Source: Bacillota bacterium (GTDB lineage Bacteria; Bacillota; Clostridia; DSM-8532). Taken from it: a stretch of 9,191 bases of DNA. This document shows, piece by piece, positions 1 through 6,449 of the stretch. Under the pieces are notes generated by a model. It did not search any database. It saw nothing but the letters and a program-made list of their open reading frames with translations, and was not told where the DNA came from. Every line of letters starts with the position of its first letter. Positions within the stretch are counted from its first letter, which is position 1. The stretch spans positions 1 to 9,191 of the forward strand of contig JAEXRM010000013.1 in assembly GCA_023440865.1 (NCBI GenBank). The letters run 5' to 3'. The translations under genes and the position numbers were made by a program.

Positions 1-4
1 CCAT
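1..4 (-). CDS. Start of a minus-strand gene cut off by the left edge (product unknown)
   Basis: Read on the minus strand, an ATG occupies positions 4-2. It is preceded, after a 9-base gap, by the purine run GGAGAGAGGAG (14-24), a very good Shine-Dalgarno sequence. A well-spaced promoter lies further upstream (59-87). The combination of promoter, ribosome binding site and ATG in the right order suggests a real gene extending leftwards out of the window. Only the start codon and one further base are visible, so nothing can be said about the product. It would be co-directional with the membrane-protein gene ending at 101 but have its own promoter. Confidence 0.4.
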
Positions 5-58
5 GGCGTCGGACTCCTCTCTCCTGCAGGCGACAATTTGTGGCATGCCCGCAAGAAT

Positions 59-87
59 ACAATAGCAGAGGATGGTTCCCCTGTAAA
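59..87 (-). promoter_or_regulatory. Candidate sigma70/sigmaA promoter for the left-edge gene
   Basis: On the minus strand TTTACA (87-82; five of six matches to TTGACA) is followed after exactly 17 bases by TATTGT (64-59; four of six to TATAAT). Transcription would start near 52, leaving a leader of about 48 nt that ends in the Shine-Dalgarno run at 14-24 and the ATG at 4. It sits just after the stop codon of the upstream gene at 101, in the 100-base stretch that otherwise has no convincing terminator. Confidence 0.45.
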
Positions 88-100
88 CGCAAGGCATGCA

Positions 101-1276
101 TCAACCGGGTGTATCGGTGTTCTCCTCCGCCGGATTGCGCGGTGCGTTTCCCGTGTCGGGCTTGACAGCCGGCACATTTGATTCGGACAGGCCGGGCACG
201 CCGGTGCCTGGCGGGGTGAGACCCCCGGCATCATGTCCGGAACCTGGCCCATATCCCGAGTCGGGACCGGCGCCAGGCCTGTATTCCGGACCGGGTCCGC
301 CACCAGCGCCAGGGGTGAAGCCTGGTCCGGGTCCGTACCCGGCACCAGGATCAAAACCGGTGCCGGGTCCATAGCCGACGCCAGGTCCAAAACCGGGGCC
401 AGGTCCATATCCGGGGCCAGGTCCATATCCGGGGCCGGGTCCATATCCATATCCGGGGCCGGGGCCGGGCCCAGGTCCGGGGCCGGGTCCATATCCATAT
501 CCGGGGCCGGGTCCAAAACCGGGACCGGGTCCGGGTCCGGATCCGTAACCGGGGCCTGGACCATAACCGGGCCCATAGCCTGCGCCCGGACCGTACGGCT
601 GCCCCATGTACGGCCCTGCCGGCGGCGCGCCGAACGCACCATCGTAGGCGAATGCGCCACCGGGAACACCGATGTACCGAACCTGTTTCGAAAACGCAAG
701 ATACGGCAGGTAGAACGGGGACAGGAACATGTACAGCAGCACGGAGCCGATGCCCGGCCTGCCGTACGCACGCACAAACGCCTGTGCCATGAGTACGACC
801 GCCACGATGTTCACATAAGGTATGAACAGCAGCGCCAGCCACCATCCCGGGCAGCCCGATATCCGCAGCATCACGTAGATGTTGTAGAACGGAACGATGC
901 TCTTCCAGCCGGGTTGACCTGCCTTGCGGAACAGGCGCCACATGCTGACGATCGAAAGAATCGAGAACACCACCGCGATGGCCGCCCAGAAAATCAGCAT
1001 GCCGACAACAATGGACTCGATCATGCCGCTGTACGCCGCAAAGGGCATCTTGTCCGCATACCCCTCGAATGGGTTGGCGCCGTCGTACCCGCCGCCGAAG
1101 TCACCGCCGAATGGGTTTTCACCGCTGTATGGATACTCGAACGGGTTGTCTCCTCCGACGGGATACTCGCCGCCATACGGATTGGCTTGTATGAACGGCA
1201 GTGTCGAGCCCAGACGGCGCACCGCCGGGACACCAATTGAAAGCGCGGTCTTCACCACACCGTACCATTGCATCAT
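101..1276 (-). CDS. DUF5684-like polytopic membrane protein with NPF/NPY-rich head and long Gly-Pro-Tyr tail
   Basis: This is a predicted 391-residue integral membrane protein of unknown function. Residues 1-84 are short and low in complexity, with four Asn-Pro-Phe/Tyr motifs (N32, N44, N54, N68). Hydrophobic segments at about 85-116, 145-168 and 177-196 look like three membrane spans. The stretch between spans 1 and 2 (KAGQPGWKSIVPFYNIY, from about 118) is the recognisable DUF5684-type signature. Such proteins are often misannotated as signal peptidase I, but no Ser/Lys catalytic dyad is evident. Residues 218-350 are almost only Gly, Pro, Tyr/Phe and Ala, followed by a polar C-terminus. I chose the ATG at 1276 because GGGAAGG lies 10 bases upstream; starting further upstream at 1495 would add 73 atypical residues and run through the promoter. 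The gene is monocistronic within view and divergent from the SNF2 gene. The family call is moderately sure; the role is unknown. Confidence 0.85.
   Translation of the reverse strand: MMQWYGVVKTALSIGVPAVRRLGSTLPFIQANPYGGEYPVGGDNPFEYPYSGENPFGGDFGGGYDGANPFEGYADKMPFAAYSGMIESIVVGMLIFWAAIAVVFSILSIVSMWRLFRKAGQPGWKSIVPFYNIYVMLRISGCPGWWLALLFIPYVNIVAVVLMAQAFVRAYGRPGIGSVLLYMFLSPFYLPYLAFSKQVRYIGVPGGAFAYDGAFGAPPAGPYMGQPYGPGAGYGPGYGPGPGYGSGPGPGPGFGPGPGYGYGPGPGPGPGPGPGYGYGPGPGYGPGPGYGPGPGFGPGVGYGPGTGFDPGAGYGPGPGFTPGAGGGPGPEYRPGAGPDSGYGPGSGHDAGGLTPPGTGVPGLSESNVPAVKPDTGNAPRNPAEENTDTPG
227..625 (-). repeat. Tandem repeats encoding the Gly-Pro-Tyr/Phe tail
   Basis: The region codes for residues 218-350 of the membrane protein and consists of short repeats in multiples of three bases. 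An 18-bp unit is exactly tandem at 401-418 and 419-436. A 32-bp stretch at 431-462 recurs exactly at 479-510, an offset of 48 bases or 16 codons. All units keep the reading frame, so copy-number change by slippage would lengthen or shorten the tail without breaking the protein. The repeats also open long artefactual reading frames on both strands. Confidence 0.9.
1061..1183 (-). repeat. Degenerate repeats encoding four NPF/NPY motifs
   Basis: Codons 32-72 of the membrane protein carry four Asn-Pro-Phe/Tyr motifs (NPYGG, NPFEY, NPFGG, NPFEG) spaced 10-14 residues apart in a Gly/Tyr/Asp/Glu-rich context. The DNA copies are divergent, unlike the near-exact repeats of the C-terminal tail. The segment precedes the first membrane span. 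Confidence 0.7.
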
Positions 1277-1295
1277 GAAATGCCTGCCTTCCCGA

Positions 1296-1314
1296 ATCGC
1301 GCGCACCGCGCGAT
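1296..1314 (-). promoter_or_regulatory. Perfect 8-bp inverted repeat in the membrane-protein leader
   Basis: ATCGCGCG and CGCGCGAT flank a 3-base GTG loop (minus-strand reading). The repeat lies between the predicted transcription start near 1317 and the ribosome binding site at about 1287-1293. In RNA it would be a stable hairpin at the extreme 5' end, perhaps protecting the transcript or limiting translation; in DNA it could be an operator. It has no T-run after it, so it is not a terminator. Confidence 0.5.
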
Positions 1315-1323
1315 CCTGACTCC

Positions 1324-1352
1324 ATTCTACCGGTCGTTCGGAGGGTTGTCGA
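1324..1352 (-). promoter_or_regulatory. Candidate promoter for the DUF5684-like gene
   Basis: On the minus strand TCGACA (1352-1347; five of six to the -35 consensus) is separated by exactly 17 bases from TAGAAT (1329-1324; five of six to the -10 consensus). The start point would be near 1317, giving a leader of about 41 nt containing the 1296-1314 inverted repeat and the Shine-Dalgarno sequence. This is one of the two best promoter matches in the window. Confidence 0.65.
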
Positions 1353-1413
1353 CGCCCCAAAAAAGAATCCGCCCCATGTCGTCGCGTCGCGTGACGGCGC
1401 ATGCACAACACCA

Positions 1414-1442
1414 TTGCCGGGAACGCACCAGCGGGATACAAT
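1414..1442 (+). promoter_or_regulatory. Candidate promoter for the SNF2 gene
   Basis: TTGCCG (1414-1419) and TACAAT (1437-1442) are separated by exactly 17 bases on the plus strand. The predicted start is near 1449, leaving a leader of about 99 nt before the ATG at 1548. It is divergent from, and does not overlap, the promoter at 1324-1352. An 11-bp direct repeat (GGAAAGCAGGC) occurs in the leader at 1446-1456 and again at 1529-1539, the second copy acting as the probable ribosome binding region. Confidence 0.6.
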
Positions 1443-1547
1443 ACGGGAAAGCAGGCGTTTGGTCGCCTTGATCGCAAGCATCGCTCCCCAGGCATGCGAC
1501 ACCGGCCCGCGTGAACCCCGACACCACAGGAAAGCAGGCATCATCCC

Positions 1548-4500
1548 ATGGCGCATCCATCCGACCGCACCCCGCAGCGGCCACGCTTCATATACGTCAC
1601 AGGCCGAGCGGAACAATCCGCCGATGGGCGCATCACGGTTCTCCGCGTCCCTCATGCCGAACCGTTGCCTGATCGCCGCAACGGTTTCCCGACAACGGGG
1701 CGCCCCCCTGCAGCGGCACAACTGCCGCTGACGCCAGCCACCCGCCTGTTGCTCGATGCCTTTTCCCCGGTCAGCGACGTGCCGGATGCGTCAGAAGACA
1801 TCCCCATGCGTTCGGGCGCATCCCAGGCATCCGCCGCTGCCCACTCGGCCGCGGCAACCCGTTCGACATCCGCATCCCGTTCATCCGCGGCCGCCGGCGC
1901 CCGCAAGGCGGAAACGCCCGCTGTCCTGACGCCCACGATCCACATCCGGCCGGGCCTCGTGCGTCAGTTGGATGTCTCCTTCCAGTTCGGACCACCCGAT
2001 ACCCCCTATGTGCTCAAGGATCTTGCCGGCTTCCTGCGCGCCATGCGCCGGGGAACGCCCCTGGTGCTGGGGCGCCGGTTCACCTTCACGCCCGGCAGCT
2101 CGCGTCTGGCTCCCGGTTCCGCCGCCCTGGCGAGGTTTCTGACGGACACGCTGGCCGACCTCGAGTCATATTTCGGCGACCTGAACCAGTTCCAGCTTGC
2201 GACACGCTCGCGTGACGCAAAACGGGTCCCCTTGACCCGTTCCGGCACGGACCGGTTGCTCGGCATCCTGGAAAGGGGCGCGGATGAAGCGGACGGAAAC
2301 ACCCTGATGAACGCGCAGGCCGGAAGCCTTCATGGCAGGCGCGCTTTCCCGGGTATGCCGACCGGAAGCCGTCAGGATGCCCCCGCCCCGCTCCCCGTCC
2401 ACATCGAATGGGAACCCGGCATGACCGAGACCGTCACGGTGAGAAGCGACGACTGGCGCATGCCGCTGCTGGTGGAATCCATCCCCGGCGGCTTCGCGCT
2501 CTCGCCGGACCTCGATGACCTCGCAAGCCTCGGCGTGCTCGACGCCGACCACCGGCTGCTGGTCCACGGCGGCATCCTGCACCGCCTCTCCGGGGAGGAG
2601 GCGACCCGCATGCGCACCTTCCTCCCGGCGCTGAACCGTACCGACGACCTGCGCCTGCTGGTGCCCGAGGGGGAGGCGTCGCGCCTGTTCGGCATGGTGC
2701 TGCCCGCGTTTGGCGACGAGGAACGGTTTCGCATGACCGGCGACATCGCCGCGAAGCTTGAGCGGGAACCCCTGGTGCGGCGCGTCTACCTCGACACCGA
2801 CGTCGAAGGCCTGCTGGCATGGCCCGAGTACCGTTACGGCGACCGAACCGTCGACCCCGCCAACGCGCGGGAGGCTTTGTACACCGCAGACGGCCGCCTC
2901 ATCCTGCGCGATCTGGCCGGTGAGGCGGTACTGCCGGCCTTCCTGACATCCTGCGGATTCATGCCCACAGCCTCAGGATACCGCCTGTCGGACGAGGACA
3001 ACATCGTCGACTTTCTGACCGACGGATTCCCGCAGCTTTTCGACCTGGCCGAAGTGCATGCCACCACCGCCTTCTCGGGCCGACAGGTGCGCCGCCACGT
3101 CAAGGTGCACGCGAGCCTGTCGCTGACCGGCAACGAACTGCTCTCGCTCTCCGTGAAGCCCGAAGGCGTGAAACCGGCGGATCTGCTGCGCATGCTGGCC
3201 GGGTTCCGTGAAAAGCGCCGCTTCGTCCGGCTTGCCGACGAAAGCTGCGTGCGCCTTGCGGGAACCGGCGTCGAATCGCTGGCCGAGCTGATCGACGCGC
3301 TGGAATGCCGCGATCCGGATCTGGCGGATCCAGTCATCGAGCTGCCGCGCTACCGGGCGCTGTACCTGGAGAACCTGGCCCGCGACACGGGGCTCGCGCT
3401 CACCCGCTCCCCGGAGGTGCGCGCCATGGTCCGCGACATCACGGCCCCGGGGGACCTGACCTTCGGGGAACCGGCCGGCCTGACGGCAACGCTGCGCGAC
3501 TACCAGAAGACGGGCGTCAACTGGCTGGAAACGCTGGCCCGCTTCGGCATGGGCGGCATCCTGGCCGATGACATGGGCCTTGGCAAGACGCTGCAGGTGT
3601 TGACCCTGCTGCTGCGCGAAAAGGAACGACGCGCGGCGGAGGGCCTTCCCGCAATGCCCTCGCTCGTCGTCGCCCCCACCTCGCTGGTCTACAACTGGCA
3701 GGCGGAGGCGGAGCGGTTCGCGCCGGGCCTTGAGACGCTCGTGATCGCCGGCGGCGCCGAACTGCGCGACCGCCAGCGGGATGCCGTCGCCTCGGCCGAC
3801 CTGGTCATCACGTCCTATGCCCTCATCCGCCGCGACATGGAGGAATACGGCCATACCCGGTTCCGGTTTTGCATCGCCGACGAGGCGCAGCATGTCAAGA
3901 ATCCGTTGTCCGTGGGGGCCAGGGCCCTGCGTGCGGTGAAGGCGGACATCCGCTTCGCCCTCACGGGCACCCCCATCGAGAACAACCTCACCGAGCTGTG
4001 GGCGTTGTTCGACTTCGTGCTGCCCGGCTACCTGCACAGCCATCGCCGGTTCCAGGTGAAATATGAAACCCCGGTCGTGCGCCAGCGCGACACAGGCGCC
4101 TTGCAGGAGCTGACACGCCATATCCGGCCGTTCATCCTGCGCCGCCTGAAGCAGGATGTGCTCACGGAGCTGCCGGAAAAGCTGGAAACCCGCATCCTGT
4201 GTTCCATGTCCGTCGCGCAGGGAGACCTGTACGCCGCGCACATGCTGCATGCGAAGCAGGAAGTCGAGACGACGCTGCAGAAGGCCGGCATCGACCGCAG
4301 CCGTATCAGGATCCTGGCGCTGTTGACCCGGCTGCGGCAGGTGTGCTGCCATCCGGGCATGTTCCTTGACGGGTACCGGGGCGGCAGCGGCAAGCTCGAC
4401 GCCCTGCTCGAAGTGGTGGCCGACGCGCGCGAAAGCGGGCACCGCATGCTCGTCTTCTCCCAGTTCACGACCATGCTCGGCCTCATCCGGCAGGCGCTCG

Positions 4501-4895
4501 AGAAAGAAAAGGTGCACTGCCTGTATCTTGACGGCGACACCCCGGCCCAGGAGCGCCACCGCCTCGTGCGCGACTTCAACGCGGGAACCGGAGAGGTGTT
4601 CCTCATCTCGCTGAAGGCGGGCGGTGCGGGCCTGAACCTGACCGGCGCGGACACGGTCATCCATTTCGATCCGTGGTGGAACCCGGCAGTGGAGGAGCAG
4701 GCGACCGACCGCGCCTACCGCATGGGCCAGAAGAACACGGTACAGGTCATCCGCCTGGTGGCCGCCAACACGATCGAGGAGAAGATCGCGGCGCTGCAGC
4801 TATGCAAGAAGGGACTCATCGACCAGGCGATCCAGCCTGGCGAAACGTTCCTGACACAGCTCGAGCCGCAGGAGGTGCTGTCGCTGTTCGCATGA
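1548..4895 (+). CDS. SNF2-family DNA-dependent ATPase/helicase with bacterial SNF2 helicase-associated domain
   Basis: This 1115-residue cytoplasmic protein should couple ATP hydrolysis to movement on double-stranded DNA, probably remodelling protein-DNA or transcription complexes. Residues 1-130 are poorly conserved and include an Ala/Ser-rich linker at about 80-120. About 290-640 resembles the bacterial SNF2-associated domain. The ATPase core follows: RDYQ at 650-653, Walker A DMGLGKT with K680, motif II DEAQ at 778-781, motif III LTGTPIEN at 805-812. The C-terminal RecA lobe has LKAGGAGLNL from 1022, DPWWNP at 1041-1046 and motif VI QATDRAYRMGQ at 1051-1061. All catalytic motifs look intact. 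Many Firmicutes relatives start with a SWIM zinc finger, but here no CxC...CxH is visible and there is no Cys at all before about residue 467. The ATG follows AGGAAAGCAGG with 9 bases to spare. Strand-alone gene, convergent with the lipoprotein gene. The family call is very sure; the biological role is not. Confidence 0.96.
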   Translation: MAHPSDRTPQRPRFIYVTGRAEQSADGRITVLRVPHAEPLPDRRNGFPTTGRPPAAAQLPLTPATRLLLDAFSPVSDVPDASEDIPMRSGASQASAAAHSAAATRSTSASRSSAAAGARKAETPAVLTPTIHIRPGLVRQLDVSFQFGPPDTPYVLKDLAGFLRAMRRGTPLVLGRRFTFTPGSSRLAPGSAALARFLTDTLADLESYFGDLNQFQLATRSRDAKRVPLTRSGTDRLLGILERGADEADGNTLMNAQAGSLHGRRAFPGMPTGSRQDAPAPLPVHIEWEPGMTETVTVRSDDWRMPLLVESIPGGFALSPDLDDLASLGVLDADHRLLVHGGILHRLSGEEATRMRTFLPALNRTDDLRLLVPEGEASRLFGMVLPAFGDEERFRMTGDIAAKLEREPLVRRVYLDTDVEGLLAWPEYRYGDRTVDPANAREALYTADGRLILRDLAGEAVLPAFLTSCGFMPTASGYRLSDEDNIVDFLTDGFPQLFDLAEVHATTAFSGRQVRRHVKVHASLSLTGNELLSLSVKPEGVKPADLLRMLAGFREKRRFVRLADESCVRLAGTGVESLAELIDALECRDPDLADPVIELPRYRALYLENLARDTGLALTRSPEVRAMVRDITAPGDLTFGEPAGLTATLRDYQKTGVNWLETLARFGMGGILADDMGLGKTLQVLTLLLREKERRAAEGLPAMPSLVVAPTSLVYNWQAEAERFAPGLETLVIAGGAELRDRQRDAVASADLVITSYALIRRDMEEYGHTRFRFCIADEAQHVKNPLSVGARALRAVKADIRFALTGTPIENNLTELWALFDFVLPGYLHSHRRFQVKYETPVVRQRDTGALQELTRHIRPFILRRLKQDVLTELPEKLETRILCSMSVAQGDLYAAHMLHAKQEVETTLQKAGIDRSRIRILALLTRLRQVCCHPGMFLDGYRGGSGKLDALLEVVADARESGHRMLVFSQFTTMLGLIRQALEKEKVHCLYLDGDTPAQERHRLVRDFNAGTGEVFLISLKAGGAGLNLTGADTVIHFDPWWNPAVEEQATDRAYRMGQKNTVQVIRLVAANTIEEKIAALQLCKKGLIDQAIQPGETFLTQLEPQEVLSLFA

Positions 4896-4945
4896 TGCCA
4901 CATGACATCTCCGATCAGCGGGCGTCGATGTCGCTGCTCGCGTGA
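4879..4945 (+). repeat. 17-bp imperfect direct repeat at the SNF2 stop codon
   Basis: The last bases of the SNF2 gene including its stop (4879-4895) recur at 4929-4945 with 15 of 17 identities, including a second TGA. The copies are 50 bp apart and thus in different frames. The 72-bp gap between the convergent stops (4896-4967) holds this copy, and I see no hairpin with a T-run on either strand. Confidence 0.5.
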
Positions 4946-4967
4946 GAGGTTGCGGACGGCGCAGGAC

Positions 4968-6449
4968 TCACCTCATCCCTTTCGCCCGCCGCAGGGCCGA
5001 AATCTCAAGACGCCAGGTTTGCTCGATCTCGGATTGCGTCCTCTCCAGATAGCGGGCCGCCGTCACACGTCCCTCCAGCACGGGGTACAGGCCGTTCCAG
5101 AACACCTCGGCGGCCTCGCCGTCAAAGGGCGTCGGGAACATTGGCTCCATGCGCAGGCGGGCTTCCTCCACCAAAGCGCGGAGATCCTGTCCCCCATAAA
5201 AGCCAGTCGCATCCTTCTCCCGTGCGACCTGCCGCAAGCGGCTCTGCGAGAGGCAGGCCGTGATCAGGTCCCAGGCCGCCTGCTTGCGGGTGCTGTTCTG
5301 GTTCATCGATAGCCGGATGGTCCCCGATTCGGACGACAGCCCCATCGGCATGCGTGTCACCCGCCACAGCCCGGCCTGTTCGGGGACCCATTCGGGCAGC
5401 CGGTTCAGCTCGGCGGCGCTCACAAGGCACATCACGAGCGTGCCTTCACGCAGCAGGCGCCGCCCCTCCTCGCTGTCCGCATCCGCATTGGCGGAAAGCG
5501 CCTCCATCGAGGCCGCCGCCGACGCAGCCAGCGCCAGGCGCATCGTGTCGGTGCCAAGGCGCCAGGACAGATCGGAGCGAAAGGGGGTCCATACGCGCGA
5601 GCCGGCCGCCCAAGGCGATTCACTCCACTCCATGATGGTTTTTCCATATTCGTGCATCGTCCTTGCCAATGCAAGCCAGGCCGCTGGATCCTCAAGCCGC
5701 AGTGCGACCGCATCCGGGTCGGTCGGCCAGCCGGCGGCCGCGAGCGCGTCGGTACGGTAGGCGAGAAGCATGGGATACGTGTACGCGGTGATCGCCATGC
5801 GCCGGTAACCGTCGAGGGATCTTCCCTCGGCCTTTTCCGCCGGACTCATCTCCGACAGCAGCTCCGGCAGCGGATAGTCGTAGCCGGACAGGTCCTCGAA
5901 CGCATGGTAGCCGATCGCCCAGCCTGCCGTGACCGCCGGATAGGCGAAGACGTCCGGTGCCAGACGGGCCGCACGCTCCGCTGGTTGTTCCCCCGCCGGA
6001 TCCTCATTCAGGCTCGAACTCCGCTCGGACGCAAGCGATGAGATCCAACGTTCGGTATCCACCAGCGGATCATGGATCACCGTTCGATCGGGATGCGCTT
6101 GCTGATATGCATCCAGCACGCCTTCAGGCAACTCCCCCCAGACCAGCAGCGCGTTGCTGTCGATTTCCGGGGCCACCGTGCCATCCGTCGAACCTGGCTT
6201 GCCCGGGCTTTCCGTTTTTCCCGCATCCGAGGGCCCCCGCCCGTCGGGAATCCCAACATCGGCATCGGGAGGACCTCCAGGACCCGGTGCGCCCCACCCT
6301 GCACCCCGGACTCCCTCGACCGGATCATACACATCCCAGGGACCCGCGGCGCCGCATGCTGACAGCAACGACAGCGCGACGGCCATCACCAGGCAGCCGA
6401 CACCTCTGCTCAAGCGGTACAGGCTTGAATGGCACCATTCCCTATGCAT
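4968..6449 (-). CDS. Extracellular solute-binding lipoprotein (ABC-type sugar-binding family 1), orphan
   Basis: A predicted 493-residue lipoprotein anchored outside the membrane. It has a signal peptide with hydrophobic core at about 18-30 and lipobox LSAC, so Cys32 should be lipidated. Residues 33-97 form a Gly/Pro/Asp-rich linker that accounts for its extra length over the usual 420-450. The binding fold starts near 98; APDVFAY (165-171) and YRTDALAAAG (231-240) match typical places of family 1 solute-binding proteins (compare YNKDLFKKAG). The ligand cannot be read from sequence; a sugar is the usual guess. I chose the ATG at 6449 because it overlaps the end of the cyclase gene by 8 bases and is preceded by GGAGAGG; the upstream ATG at 6608 would add 53 non-signal residues inside the cyclase gene. 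No permease or ATPase gene lies next to it, so it may serve sensing with the cyclase rather than uptake. Confidence 0.9.
   Translation of the reverse strand: MHREWCHSSLYRLSRGVGCLVMAVALSLLSACGAAGPWDVYDPVEGVRGAGWGAPGPGGPPDADVGIPDGRGPSDAGKTESPGKPGSTDGTVAPEIDSNALLVWGELPEGVLDAYQQAHPDRTVIHDPLVDTERWISSLASERSSSLNEDPAGEQPAERAARLAPDVFAYPAVTAGWAIGYHAFEDLSGYDYPLPELLSEMSPAEKAEGRSLDGYRRMAITAYTYPMLLAYRTDALAAAGWPTDPDAVALRLEDPAAWLALARTMHEYGKTIMEWSESPWAAGSRVWTPFRSDLSWRLGTDTMRLALAASAAASMEALSANADADSEEGRRLLREGTLVMCLVSAAELNRLPEWVPEQAGLWRVTRMPMGLSSESGTIRLSMNQNSTRKQAAWDLITACLSQSRLRQVAREKDATGFYGGQDLRALVEEARLRMEPMFPTPFDGEAAEVFWNGLYPVLEGRVTAARYLERTQSEIEQTWRLEISALRRAKGMR

Noticed and set aside
58..63. TACAAT as a plus-strand -10 box near the left edge
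   Set aside because: No -35 element at a usable distance and no plausible plus-strand gene follows; the same bases are better read as part of the minus-strand promoter.
351..941. 196-codon minus-strand frame in another register of the same gene
   Set aside because: The Arg-Thr-rich translation is a frame-shifted reading of the repeats; it has no binding site and no family resemblance.
233..1240. 335-codon plus-strand frame antisense to the membrane-protein gene
   Set aside because: It is open because of the GC-rich in-frame repeats; its translation is low-complexity Ser/Gly/Ala/Thr followed by unrelated basic sequence, with no domain. The opposite strand encodes clear membrane spans.
2973..4664. 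563-codon minus-strand frame antisense to the SNF2 gene
   Set aside because: A shadow produced by strong GC bias at third codon positions; the plus-strand frame carries every SNF2 motif.
4896..4967. Bidirectional terminator between the convergent SNF2 and lipoprotein genes
   Set aside because: GACATC and GATGTC can form a 6-bp stem, but with a 17-base loop and no T-run on either strand; not convincing as an intrinsic terminator.
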